Part shown: positions 8,271 through 17,259 of the stretch, piece after piece
Layout of the letters: the number at the start of each line of letters is the position of its first letter
Numbering within the stretch: position 1 is the stretch's first letter
DNA from: Solirubrobacterales bacterium
GTDB lineage: Bacteria; Actinomycetota; Thermoleophilia; Solirubrobacterales; Solirubrobacteraceae
Length of the DNA stretch: 64,000 bases
Reading direction: 5' to 3'
Assembly: GCA_019240115.1 (NCBI GenBank)
Contig: JAFAYV010000087.1
Coordinates: 55,266 to 119,265 of the forward strand
Program-made: the position numbers and the translations under genes
The notes under the pieces: model-generated
The model's database searches: none
What the model saw: only the letters and a program-made list of their open reading frames with translations
What the model was told of the DNA's origin: nothing

Positions 8271-10175
8271 CTAACGCCCGCGCCCGGGCGTGGGGCGGGC
8301 GGGCGCGGGCGCCGCGCCGACCTCGTAGACGCTCGCCTGCGCGGAGGCGAAGCGGAGCCGGTAGCCGCGGCGCGCGAGCTGTTCCTGGCTCGCGCCAGCG
8401 CCACCGCCATGCACCACGATGTAGCGCACGTCGAGGGCGGCGAGCCTGGCGGCGGTGCGCGCGGCGCCCACGTCGGACAGGCGCAGTTTCAGCGCCTCGG
8501 TGGGCGATCCCGGCCAGTAGCCCTGGAAGCTCGGATGCCCGTCCTGCACGGCGCGCAGTAGCGGCCGGTAGTCGGGATAGACGGCGGGCTGGAGCGGGTA
8601 GTCGGCGACGATGCCGCCGGGATGATCCTTCAGCCAGGTATAGGCCGGCGGCAGAGCCACCGGGACCGCGCGGACCGGCAGTCGAGCCCAGAGGTCGAGC
8701 ACGAGCACCGTCCCGAGCGCCGCGAACGCCGCGACGCGCGCCGCCCGGTGGTGGCGGTCGAGCAGCCAGGCGAGCGCGTAGGCGAGCGGAAGGCACAGCC
8801 CCAGCTCGATCAGCTCCACCAGACGCGAGTACACCCGCCAGGTGCTGGACATCAGGAAGACCGTCAGCGTGGGGGTGACGACCGTGACGCCGAACACGTG
8901 GATCAGCGGCGGCAGCGAGAAGATCGCGCCGACGATCGCCAGCAGCCAACCACAGGCCACCGCTCGGATCCGAGCCTCGTCGGGGGCGTGGTGGGCTCCA
9001 CCGTGCGCGCGGCGCCAGCCCAGGATCGCGCCGACGATCGCGAGGGCGAGCACGCTGCCTCCGACGTAGATCGAGGTCTCGCCGGAGTTCGAACCGTGCA
9101 TGTGGGTTTCGAAGATCGGGCGCGTCAGCCCGCCGAAGATGAGGTTGTGGCGATCCGGCAGGAGCCATTCGCGCACTCGCGCGCCGTAGACGAGCGGCTC
9201 GTGGATGGAGTGCGCCTGGATCCCGGTCGGCGAGTCGCCGCCCAGTTCGACGAGCGCCGCAAAGCCGGCCAGCAGCCCGGCGATGGGGAGCCCGGCGAGG
9301 GCTGCCAGCCGCAGCGAACGCCCGCGACGGCGGCGTGGCGCCCGGGCGATCAGGATCATCGCCAAGGTCGCGAACGCCAGCCCTGCGAAGAGGATGAAGT
9401 ACGGCGTCCACCACATGGCAAACGCCATCGCCGCTCCGCCGAGCACCGCGTTGCACCGTGACCGCCGCTGCAGGAGCTCGAGCATCCGCCACACCCCGAG
9501 GACGAGGACCCAGCCGCTCGAGTACACGTCGTGGATCCCGATCTGGCGGATCGCGAATGGCGAGAACGCGAACACGAAGCCGGCCAGGAACGCCGCCCTC
9601 GGGCTCGCGAACAGCCGGCGCGTCAGCAGGAACATCGACAGCCCACTGAGCACGAACGACAGCCACAGGAAGACCGCGCCCGCGGCCATCGCGCCGAACA
9701 GCAGGCTCAACGCATAGAGCAGCCCGGTGCTGGGAAGGCTCGCCCAGTTCTGCGTCCAGGATTGCTGCAGGCCCTCCGGAGCGTTCAGGCCATGCAGCGT
9801 CGCCGGAGCGAACGGCGACACGTGATGGGCGATCAGATACCAGAACTGGGCGGTCCCCCCGGCAAGATCGCCGAACAGGCGCGAGCCGGCGAGCAGGCCG
9901 CCGGGATCGGTCGCCAGCGGCCACGTCTGAAAGATCGCGATTGCGGCATAGGCGAGCCCGGCCACCAGCACCGCGGTGCGCGACATGCCCCACGAGCGGG
10001 CCGGACGGACTCCCGCGGGAGGTCCGTGCGCGACCGCCGCGGACGCCGACGACCAGCGGCTGGAGGCCGCCGGGGGAGACGGGGCAGCGACCGACGCCCC
10101 CGGCTGGTCGCGAGCGGGCACAGCCTCGTTGTCGGCAATTGTCGGACAGCCTTGAGCGGAGCGGGTTTCGGCCAT
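8271..10175 (-). CDS. Polytopic membrane protein, GT-C glycosyltransferase-like
   Basis: This 634-aa protein has about ten or more membrane helices from residue 66 on and a C-terminal soluble domain (about 500-620). An early loop contains FGDLAGGTAQFWYL, with acidic residues after the first helix as in many GT-C-fold, lipid-phosphate-sugar-dependent transferases. I cannot name a specific family or substrate. The first 63 residues are Pro/Ala-rich, so an internal Met64 (SWGMSRTAV) is an alternative start. It is the last gene of the minus-strand surface-glycan operon, 42 bp after the epimerase gene. Confidence 0.6.
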   Translation of the reverse strand: MAETRSAQGCPTIADNEAVPARDQPGASVAAPSPPAASSRWSSASAAVAHGPPAGVRPARSWGMSRTAVLVAGLAYAAIAIFQTWPLATDPGGLLAGSRLFGDLAGGTAQFWYLIAHHVSPFAPATLHGLNAPEGLQQSWTQNWASLPSTGLLYALSLLFGAMAAGAVFLWLSFVLSGLSMFLLTRRLFASPRAAFLAGFVFAFSPFAIRQIGIHDVYSSGWVLVLGVWRMLELLQRRSRCNAVLGGAAMAFAMWWTPYFILFAGLAFATLAMILIARAPRRRRGRSLRLAALAGLPIAGLLAGFAALVELGGDSPTGIQAHSIHEPLVYGARVREWLLPDRHNLIFGGLTRPIFETHMHGSNSGETSIYVGGSVLALAIVGAILGWRRAHGGAHHAPDEARIRAVACGWLLAIVGAIFSLPPLIHVFGVTVVTPTLTVFLMSSTWRVYSRLVELIELGLCLPLAYALAWLLDRHHRAARVAAFAALGTVLVLDLWARLPVRAVPVALPPAYTWLKDHPGGIVADYPLQPAVYPDYRPLLRAVQDGHPSFQGYWPGSPTEALKLRLSDVGAARTAARLAALDVRYIVVHGGGAGASQEQLARRGYRLRFASAQASVYEVGAAPAPARPTPGRGR

Positions 10176-10217
10176 CTCGGGGAGGTTGGATCGCTGATCC
10201 TGAACGCCGCCGTGCGC

Positions 10218-11327
10218 TCAGTGCAGAGCGCCTCGCCGAGCGAGCTCGTCGGCGATCCGCGCGCTCGGGCGGTCTCCGGGGTCGGCGACCCGCGCTCGCC
10301 ACCGCTGCGGGTCGGCGAGGAAGTCGGCGACCGCGTCGAGGTTCAGGCGCGAGAGCAGGACCGAGCTCCCGATGCCGGTGTCGCGCTCGGAGACGGCGCG
10401 ATGGATGACGCAGGGCAGCCCCAGGAACGCGCACTCCTCCTGCGAGCCCCCGGAATCGGAGACCAGGAACTCCGACCGGCGGAGCAGTGCGATGAACTGG
10501 AGGTAGGGCTGTCGTGGAATCCGCCGGAAGCGATCGTCGAACAGTGCGCGCAGATTCCGGGAGCGATCGATCACCGCCGTGGTCGTGGAGTGATCGACGA
10601 ACAGCAGCGGCTGGCGGCGCGAATGCGCATGCAGCAGCTCGAGCAGCGCTCGCAGCTGGGCTGGACGCTCGATGAGCTCGAAGCGGTGCAGCGAGACGAG
10701 GCCGAAGGGCTCCTCCGGGATGGTCAGCGCCGGGACGCGTGAAGCGTCCACGAGATCGACCGCATCGCGGATCGTGTTCTGTCGCGTGTCGACGATGTCC
10801 CCGCCGGCCCCCTCCCGGCGCAGATTGGCCACCGCGCGGGCGCCCGGAGCGAAGTGCACGTCCACGAGTCGTGCCGCCAGGCGTCGGTTGATCTCCTCCG
10901 GGAAGGGGTTGCGCCAGTCCCCGGAGCGCAGGCCGGCCTCGACGTGCCCAACGGGCACGCCCAGCATCCTCCCGGTGAGAGCGCCGAGGACCGTGGTCAT
11001 GGTGTCACCGTGGACGAGCAGGAACGGGGCTCGGTCGTCGGCGTGCAACGATCGGCACAGGGCGCCGCGCCGACGAGCGACCGTCACGGCCACCTGGGTC
11101 GCCCACCCGGGAATCTCCGACTTGCGGTCGAGGTCTGCTCCACCCGAGCCGGTGGCCAGCCAGAGGTCGACCGGCGGCAGGCCAAGGTCGCGCTGGAAGC
11201 CGGGGATCTGTGAGACCTGCTGTCCGCTGCAGAGCATGAGCGGCTGGCTTTCGCGCCGCCGGAGCTCGATCACCAACGGCGCAAGCTTGATCAGCTCGCC
11301 GGTTGTCCCGTACACGATCGCGATCAC
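10218..11327 (-). CDS. wecB: UDP-N-acetylglucosamine 2-epimerase (WecB family)
   Basis: The 369-aa enzyme is expected to convert UDP-GlcNAc to UDP-ManNAc for surface polysaccharide. Family motifs seen are TTGELIKLAPL near the N-terminus, LLVHGDT (about 103-109), GHVEAGLRSGDW (about 127-138), NPFPEEINR, and the SDSGG nucleotide-binding segment near residue 300. I chose the GTG at 11327 because it forms a GTGA overlap with the stop of the upstream glycosyltransferase gene (11324-11326). A start 42 bp further upstream is possible but would overlap that gene by 46 bp. It lies in the glycan operon between a GT2 and a GT-C-like protein. Confidence 0.88.
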   Translation of the reverse strand: MIAIVYGTTGELIKLAPLVIELRRRESQPLMLCSGQQVSQIPGFQRDLGLPPVDLWLATGSGGADLDRKSEIPGWATQVAVTVARRRGALCRSLHADDRAPFLLVHGDTMTTVLGALTGRMLGVPVGHVEAGLRSGDWRNPFPEEINRRLAARLVDVHFAPGARAVANLRREGAGGDIVDTRQNTIRDAVDLVDASRVPALTIPEEPFGLVSLHRFELIERPAQLRALLELLHAHSRRQPLLFVDHSTTTAVIDRSRNLRALFDDRFRRIPRQPYLQFIALLRRSEFLVSDSGGSQEECAFLGLPCVIHRAVSERDTGIGSSVLLSRLNLDAVADFLADPQRWRARVADPGDRPSARIADELARRGALH

Positions 11328-12313
11328 GGCCCGGCCCTCGCTCGGAGCGCGAGCCAGCCTCCGCGCCACAGGCCCGCCGAGAAGGAGGCGGCGAACGGCG
11401 CGACCAGGAACCCGAAGGCAGCCGCCTCCTCCAGCGGCCGCCGGCGAGCGGCGAATGCGATTGCGCCGAGACTCAGACCGCCGAGGGCCAAGCCGGCGGC
11501 TCGGGGCCGCGCCACGGCCAAGGCAACGCCCGCGAGCGACGCGGGAAAGGCGGCGATCACGATCGGGAAGAAGCGGGTGCCGCGGCGCGCGAAGCCGTCG
11601 TAGAACGTCGTGCCGCGGTGCATCGCGTGCCGCAGAAACGGCATGAGCGCCTCGCGGTTGCGATACAGCGACGCGAACTCGGGCGAGATGTGAATCCGGT
11701 CACGCTGGGCGATCGATCGCAGCATGTGCGTGTCATCGGAGCTGAAGCGAGAATCCTGGTAGCGCGAGTCGAACTGCTCGACGGCATCCAAGAGCCACTG
11801 CCGTGGTGCCAGGAAGTGGCCGGTACCCTTCGGAAAGCGGTCGTACTCCGTCAACGTGAACGACGTGGTCCGGGGATCATCGAGATAGTCAGTGAACGCA
11901 CAGCGTGTGAGCACGTTCCAGAATCGAGCGTACGGTGAGTCGGGATTGGCCATCCGGCAGTGGCCGTTCCAGGCCGCCTCGCCCGCGCGGACTCGTTCGG
12001 CCACCCAGCTCAGGCCGGCCGGGTCGATCCGCACTCGGGAGTCGAGCAGCAGGACGTACTCCCCCGTGGCCAGCTCGATCCCGCGGCGCCGCGCTTGGAA
12101 GCGGCCTCGATTGGACTGGCGCACGACCCTCGTGCGCACCCCCGGCAGCGGGCGTGGACTGATCGGGACCGCCGAGCCATCGTCGACGACCAGCACCTCG
12201 GGATCGGCGAACGGCGAGCGCCGCAATCCCTCAGCGACCGCGGTCAGCGTGGTCGCGAGGTCCTCCGCGCGCTCGTTGAAGACCGGCACCACGACCGAGA
12301 GCGAGGGCATCAT
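11324..12313 (-). CDS. Family 2 glycosyltransferase with C-terminal membrane segments
   Basis: The protein is 329 aa from the ATG at 12313. It opens with SLSVVVPVFNER, the GT2 beginning, has VLVVDDGSA as the nucleotide-binding acidic motif, and a YVLLLDSRVRIDP segment in place of the usual DxD region. The C-terminal 80 residues are hydrophobic and probably membrane-associated. A longer frame begins at 12469 but would run 125 bp into the upstream gene, so I prefer the MMPSLSVV start. Nucleotide-sugar and acceptor are unknown. It is coupled to wecB by a 4-bp overlap. Confidence 0.8.
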   Translation of the reverse strand: MMPSLSVVVPVFNERAEDLATTLTAVAEGLRRSPFADPEVLVVDDGSAVPISPRPLPGVRTRVVRQSNRGRFQARRRGIELATGEYVLLLDSRVRIDPAGLSWVAERVRAGEAAWNGHCRMANPDSPYARFWNVLTRCAFTDYLDDPRTTSFTLTEYDRFPKGTGHFLAPRQWLLDAVEQFDSRYQDSRFSSDDTHMLRSIAQRDRIHISPEFASLYRNREALMPFLRHAMHRGTTFYDGFARRGTRFFPIVIAAFPASLAGVALAVARPRAAGLALGGLSLGAIAFAARRRPLEEAAAFGFLVAPFAASFSAGLWRGGWLALRARAGP

Positions 12314-12344
12314 CGACTGATTGACTCGATGTGACCGACTGCCA

Positions 12345-13211
12345 TCAAGAGGCCCTGCGGCTCCGCGCCGCTGCGCCGATGGACTCCGGCGAAGTCGTCT
12401 CGAGCCGGCCCAGATGCCGCGGAGCTGCCGGGAACCGAGCTGCGCCGCGGGTACGTTGAAGGCTGGCAAACCGCTTCGCGTACCAGTTGCGGAGATGGAG
12501 CCGGTACCCGATCGCCAGCGTATCGAGCAGCATGTTGCGGACGGCGCGCCAGTCGACGTTCGTGCCGGAGAAGCCAGTGGTCAGCTGCACGGGGACCTCG
12601 ACCACGCGGTCGAAACCGAACTGGGCGCCGACGGCCAGCACTTCGAGATCGAACGCCCAGCGCTTGACAAGCAGCAGCGGGACCACGGTGGTCAGCATCT
12701 CGCGGCGGAACACCTTCGCCCCGACCTGGGTGTCGCGTACGCTCAACCGGAAGAGGGATCGCACGAGCAGCTGGTAGCCCCAGGAGTAGCAGCGGCGGAT
12801 CGCCGGATAGGTGACCGCGGACGCCTCGTGGCGCTTGGAGCCGATCGCCGCGTCGATCTCGGACGCGGCGAAGCTGGCGACCGCCCGGACGATGACCTCG
12901 GGCGCGATGTCGAGGTCCGCGTCCAGCCAGCCGATGAGCCGGCCACGCGACTGTGCGACCCCGAACGAGATCGCAAAGCCCTTGCCCTGATTACACGGAT
13001 AGTGAAAGACGTTGACCCGGTGATCACGCGCGGCGATCCGGCGCGCGCCCTCCGAGGCGAGGTCATCGTCGCCGTCGCAGACGACCACGAGCTCGAAGCC
13101 GTCCTCGACGCGCTCCAGGCACTCCAGCACGATGGACAGGTTCAGCTCGATCCACTGCGCGCCGCGATGCACCGGCAGGACCAGCGAGAGACCGATCGGC
13201 TCCTCAGCCAC
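12345..13211 (-). CDS. Family 2 glycosyltransferase, dolichol-phosphate-sugar synthase-like
   Basis: This 288-aa GT2 enzyme starts with GLSLVLPVHRGA. It has VVVCDGDDD and then IGWLDADLDI, the DxD region, followed by GSKRHE and a Gln-Val-Gly-Ala-Lys segment (DTQVGAKVFRREML) typical of dolichyl/polyprenyl-phosphate glucose or mannose synthases. It probably makes a polyprenyl-phosphate sugar that could feed the GT-C-like membrane proteins nearby. Its start overlaps the flippase stop by 8 bp. The sugar cannot be read from sequence. Confidence 0.8.
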   Translation of the reverse strand: MAEEPIGLSLVLPVHRGAQWIELNLSIVLECLERVEDGFELVVVCDGDDDLASEGARRIAARDHRVNVFHYPCNQGKGFAISFGVAQSRGRLIGWLDADLDIAPEVIVRAVASFAASEIDAAIGSKRHEASAVTYPAIRRCYSWGYQLLVRSLFRLSVRDTQVGAKVFRREMLTTVVPLLLVKRWAFDLEVLAVGAQFGFDRVVEVPVQLTTGFSGTNVDWRAVRNMLLDTLAIGYRLHLRNWYAKRFASLQRTRGAARFPAAPRHLGRLETTSPESIGAAARSRRAS

Positions 13212-14529
13212 GACGCGGCCAGGGGAGCAACGAGTGAAACCACAGCTCGTTGATGATCAGGAGAATCAGTACCACCCCCGCCTGGACGCCCGCGACCTGG
13301 GTCACCGAGCCGTGGAACGCTGCGATCAGCGCGCACTGCAGCACCACGCCGATGCCCAACAGCCAGGTCCAGCGGTGATCCTCGATCGCGACGGTGTACG
13401 TGACCAGCAGATAGAGGAGCGCGAGGCCTCCGCCGGCGCACACGATCGGGAGAACCCCCGAGGTGCTCGACAGATACCGGGCGCCGAACATGACCTTGAT
13501 GACGAAGGTCGGGGCGGCAACCGCGGGGATGATCGCCAGCGCGGCGGTCGCCGAGACGAGCAGCGCCGAGATCCGCAGCACCTGGCTGCGATCCCGTGCC
13601 GAGCCGCCGGCCTTGATCGCACTCGGGACGACGATCACGGCCACGGCGGCCGGCAGGAAAGTGACCACGCTGCCGATCGTTGACAGTGCGGCGTACTCGC
13701 CCGCGACGCGCGCCGAGAGGAAGATCTTCGCCAGCACGACGTCGAAGTTCGCGATCACCGCAAAGAAGATGTACGCCGCTCCCGCGACGACGCCGGCGAT
13801 GTCCGGACGCCGGCGCAGCCCCGATCGCGCGGCCGCGTTGTCGGTCCGTCGGACGTGATACCGCAGAACCCACAGCAGGCCCCCGAAGCACAGGAGGATC
13901 CCGATCGCCTGCCCGCCGAGGGCGCCGCCGGCGCCGCCGCCGGCCAGCGCCCACGGGATCCCGAACACGACGCGCGCAAGCGCCACGCAGAGGCCCACGA
14001 GACCGAACAGCACCCACCGCTCCAATCCCTGCAATGTCCCCTGGAGCGTGGGCAACAGAAAGGTTGCGAAGATCAGCGCTGCTGAAGCGATGGCCGGACC
14101 GATCGCCTGCAGGTGGAAGAAGTGGTCGACCAGCGGAATCGCGGCGCAGTAGACCATCGTGGCAAGGAGTGCCACGACGGTGAGGTGCGCGAGCGCGTGC
14201 CTGACCACGGACTGGACGCGCTCCTCCTGCCCGCGAGCGACATGTCCCGCCACCCGGCTGGCGACCCGCGTCTGGGCGGCCGCGAACGGAACGGCCACGA
14301 CCACCGAGAGCGCGAACAGCGAGGAGAGATCGCCATAGGACCCGGGCGTCAGGATCCTCGCGAAGGCGAGGTTGGAGCCGTAGTTGACGGCGCTTGCCGT
14401 CAAGGTGAGAGCCGAGAGCAGCAACACGCTGCGTCCCATCCGTCGGCCCGCCGCGCTGCTCTTCCCGGGGCCGTGGGCGGACGTGACGAGGGTCGGTAGG
14501 ACCTTCCTGCTTGTTCGGAGCGCGGGCAT
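13204..14529 (-). CDS. Wzx-like polysaccharide flippase
   Basis: The 441-aa integral membrane protein has about 12-14 helices and an N-terminal GRSVLLLSALTLTASAVNYG segment, typical of the oligosaccharide flippase (MOP/MATE-like) superfamily. It should move lipid-linked glycan across the membrane. I set the start at the ATG at 14529. A frame reaching 14658 exists, and an internal ATG at 14439 just before the first helix is also possible; none has a strong Shine-Dalgarno sequence. Its place between a GT87-like transferase and a polyprenyl-phosphate sugar synthase supports the role. Confidence 0.78.
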   Translation of the reverse strand: MPALRTSRKVLPTLVTSAHGPGKSSAAGRRMGRSVLLLSALTLTASAVNYGSNLAFARILTPGSYGDLSSLFALSVVVAVPFAAAQTRVASRVAGHVARGQEERVQSVVRHALAHLTVVALLATMVYCAAIPLVDHFFHLQAIGPAIASAALIFATFLLPTLQGTLQGLERWVLFGLVGLCVALARVVFGIPWALAGGGAGGALGGQAIGILLCFGGLLWVLRYHVRRTDNAAARSGLRRRPDIAGVVAGAAYIFFAVIANFDVVLAKIFLSARVAGEYAALSTIGSVVTFLPAAVAVIVVPSAIKAGGSARDRSQVLRISALLVSATAALAIIPAVAAPTFVIKVMFGARYLSSTSGVLPIVCAGGGLALLYLLVTYTVAIEDHRWTWLLGIGVVLQCALIAAFHGSVTQVAGVQAGVVLILLIINELWFHSLLPWPRRG

Positions 14530-14725
14530 CCCTGGGACGCGACGGCCGGCGGCCAGTACGTCTGACGGAGCTTGGCAACTTCGAGGCACTGGTGAGCCAG
14601 TGGCGATCCTGCTCGCCGCGAGGGTGAACCATCGGGATCTACAGGTGCTCGCCTGCACAATGGCTCGAGGCTGCGGACGTGGGTGACATGCACTCGTTCA
14701 CAACGGCCCGAACGCGCCGCTGCCA

Positions 14726-16147
14726 TCAAGACGCCGAGGCGGCGCCTGTGGCCTTCCCGGTCGGCGCGCCCGACCGGCCCAGAGGAGCCCGCAGACCTGC
14801 GCGCCAGGCCACCCGCTGCTCGCTGGTCGTGCACAGGCACACTGCGATCACCGCCTCGGCCACCAGGCACGACAGCGCGTAGCGCAGAACGTCGGGGGAG
14901 TACGCCTGCAGCTTGGTGCTGACGGGGACAAGGGCCGCTGAGCCGATCCCCATCAGCGGCGCGATGACCGGCACGAGCCAGAGCTTGCAGACCCGCGGGG
15001 AGATGAGCGCGATCGGCGCAAAGAGCAGGACCATGTAGTGATCCCAGACGATCGGGGTCGCGGTCAGCGCGGCGATGACCGCGAGGCCGAACGCCCGCCG
15101 ATCGCCGTCGGGTCGTCCGATGAGCCTCCAGGCCAGCGCGAGGATGGTCGCCGCGGTCAGGATGGCCAGCGCGGACGCAAGGCCGGAGGAGACGCCCGCG
15201 ACCAGCAGCACGGCCACCAGCGAATCCGCCCGTCCCTCCTGGAGGAAGGACATCTCCGACATCATCCGCGGGTATTGGACGATGCCGTGAAAGCCGATCA
15301 GCGCCCAGGCACCGATGGTGATCGCCAGACACGCGGCGACGCACAGCGCGAGAGCTCGGTAGCGGCGGGTCACGAGCAGCCAGGCGCCGAGCGTCCACGG
15401 AAAGATCTTGGCCGCGACGATCGCGGCGATCGCAAGCGCAGGCGGCCAGAGACGATCGCGCCACCGCCAGGCAACGCCGGCGCCGAGGACCAGGAACGGG
15501 CCGACCGCACCGAGCACGATGCCGTACAGGAACGGCCAGGAGAGCGCGATCAGCGCGTAGCAGCGCCGGTCGCGGACGCCGAGCAGCCAGATCCCGCCCA
15601 GCATTGCGGCGACGGAAGCGAGCGTGTACACCCCCCCTGAAAGCCAGAACGGCAGCAGGCTCAACGGGACGACGGCGACGTTGGCCATCGCGGGATACAC
15701 CGGGATCGAGAACGGGTACTGGTCGGTCTCGCCCTGCGCGATGCCGCCGGCGCGCATGATCGCGACCTGGTGGGCGAGGAAGTGCGGCCGGTAGGGCGAG
15801 ACGCCGTGCAGAATCGCGACGCCCGCGTCGTAGAGACCCCCGCGGAAGTCGTAGAGCAGGTGGTGGTGCCCGACGGCCACCTCGGCCGCGAGCGCCGGCC
15901 CGCCGAGCAGGATGAGCGCTGCCAGAAGCGACGCTCCGAGGCACTTGACCGCCGTCGTGTAGAGCCAGCGCGTCACGAGGATCTGGCCGAGGCGCCCCAG
16001 GTGGGTGCGGGCGTCGCCGCGGTGATCGCGCTGAGCGGCGCGGGGAACGAAGCGTCTATCGGCGGCGCGAGGACGGGCCGCGCGCACCGGATGGGCAGGC
16101 TCGGCCCCCACGGGGATCTGGGTCTCCTGTTCGCGGGGAGTCCCCAT
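14726..16147 (-). CDS. GT87-family (DUF2029-like) membrane glycosyltransferase
   Basis: The 473-aa protein has about ten membrane helices. It carries the family-style features of an extracytoplasmic loop after helix 1 (YDFRGGLYDAGVAILHGVSPY), FSIPVYP and a later WDHYMVLLFAP segment, as in polyprenyl-phosphate-mannose-dependent transferases. The ATG at 16147 overlaps the stop of the TadG-like gene by one base (TGATG), and I chose it over a start further upstream for that reason. A paralogue lies at 21471-22643 with the same order of motifs. The acceptor may be a glycan or a pilus protein. Confidence 0.75.
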   Translation of the reverse strand: MGTPREQETQIPVGAEPAHPVRAARPRAADRRFVPRAAQRDHRGDARTHLGRLGQILVTRWLYTTAVKCLGASLLAALILLGGPALAAEVAVGHHHLLYDFRGGLYDAGVAILHGVSPYRPHFLAHQVAIMRAGGIAQGETDQYPFSIPVYPAMANVAVVPLSLLPFWLSGGVYTLASVAAMLGGIWLLGVRDRRCYALIALSWPFLYGIVLGAVGPFLVLGAGVAWRWRDRLWPPALAIAAIVAAKIFPWTLGAWLLVTRRYRALALCVAACLAITIGAWALIGFHGIVQYPRMMSEMSFLQEGRADSLVAVLLVAGVSSGLASALAILTAATILALAWRLIGRPDGDRRAFGLAVIAALTATPIVWDHYMVLLFAPIALISPRVCKLWLVPVIAPLMGIGSAALVPVSTKLQAYSPDVLRYALSCLVAEAVIAVCLCTTSEQRVAWRAGLRAPLGRSGAPTGKATGAASAS

Positions 16148-17259
16148 CACTGGACGAGCGAGGCTCCGCCGCCGGTGGACGTCGGACCGATGCCGGTGAA
16201 TGTGGTGACGTTGTTGCCGGTGAAGGTGACGTTGAGGCCCTCGAAGAATCCAGAGTCGGTGCACGTCGATTGGCAACCCACGTAGTTGATGGTGGCATCA
16301 GGAGCGAAGACCGTGCCGCCGTTGAGCTTTCCGGTGGGCAGTGTCAGTGCGCTGGTGCCGGTGACGTAGTAGGACAGACCGTCGTAGTACGGAGTGAACG
16401 ATGCTCCGTTGCAGCCGCCGAAGGTGATGCTCTGGGCGATGAAGCTCACGGTGCCGGCGGGACAGACGTTCTGGAAGGTGATCGTGCCGTTGAGCGCGCA
16501 GATGACCTGGTTGGAGAACGTGGTGCTGCTGCTAAACGTGACCGACCCGCTGTAGGACGTCGTGCACGCGCTCGTGGCCGAGGAGAAGGGTTGCGGCCAT
16601 GCGGTGAAACTGGTCTCGACCTGGTTCGGACCGCTGGTGATGGTGTCGGGTGTATTGTTGCCATTCTGACCGGTGCCGGAGCTCCATGTGCAGCTCTTGC
16701 CCAGGTTGACCGCGGCAAGTGTCGTGCCGTTGACGTTGTCCAGCGTGACGGCGCCGATGCTCGTGACCGCTCCGACGGTCTCATCGGTCATGTTGTTGAG
16801 ATACGCGCCGACCCCCTGCGCACCCGAGCAGCTGTTGTTCGACGCGAAGATGAACCCGTCCGACGCGCCGCCTCCGCCGCTGTTGGCCTGAGCGACGGCG
16901 CTTGCGCTCACATTCGTCGTCGGCTTGCCCAGGAAGGCGCCGAGGAGGTTGTTGACCGTGCTCGTCACCGTCACCGTGTACTTCGTGCCGGATTGGCCGG
17001 GGGTCGGCACTGTGGCACTTGGGTCGTTGGTCTGGGCGACGCTCTGTCCGACCGTCGTCGAGGCTGCGTCGGCCGCGGCCAACGCGCCCGCGTCGGCGGC
17101 GGCCTGAGCCTGAGTCTCCGCGTGCTCGGCCTGTCCGGTGTCGATCGCCAGCGCCGCCAGCGGGAGGAAGATGAACGTGATCATCACGATGCTGAGGACG
17201 AGCACCGCGCCCCGTTGCTCGCGCCGGAGTCTGCGCGTCGCCTGCAACATCCAGCTCAT
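16147..17259 (-). CDS. TadG-like pilus/surface protein
   Basis: The 370-aa protein starts with a basic segment, then EQRGAVLVLSIVMITFIFLPLAALAIDTGQ; residues Gly17 to Gln41 form the N-terminal helix of TadG/TadE-type (Flp pilus-assembly TadG-like) proteins. AETQAQAAADAGALAAADAA follows, the usual heptad after the helix. The remaining 270 residues are Ser/Thr/Asn/Gly-rich, beta-prone and contain about eleven Cys, which suggests an extracellular adhesin-like region. The gene is coupled by ATGA to the gene upstream and TGATG to the GT87 gene downstream, in a glycan operon rather than in the Tad operon. Many NxS/T and Ser/Thr residues could be glycosylated. Confidence 0.75.
   Translation of the reverse strand: MSWMLQATRRLRREQRGAVLVLSIVMITFIFLPLAALAIDTGQAEHAETQAQAAADAGALAAADAASTTVGQSVAQTNDPSATVPTPGQSGTKYTVTVTSTVNNLLGAFLGKPTTNVSASAVAQANSGGGGASDGFIFASNNSCSGAQGVGAYLNNMTDETVGAVTSIGAVTLDNVNGTTLAAVNLGKSCTWSSGTGQNGNNTPDTITSGPNQVETSFTAWPQPFSSATSACTTSYSGSVTFSSSTTFSNQVICALNGTITFQNVCPAGTVSFIAQSITFGGCNGASFTPYYDGLSYYVTGTSALTLPTGKLNGGTVFAPDATINYVGCQSTCTDSGFFEGLNVTFTGNNVTTFTGIGPTSTGGGASLVQ

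Noticed and set aside
7564..10434. Long minus-strand frame of more than 950 codons
   Set aside because: Its sequence is Arg/Pro/Ala-rich without a domain and it overlaps the real membrane-protein, wecB and tadC genes in other frames.
13142..14632. Second long minus-strand frame over the flippase
   Set aside because: Low-complexity Arg/Gly/Pro composition with no domain, whereas the other frame gives a clear membrane transporter.
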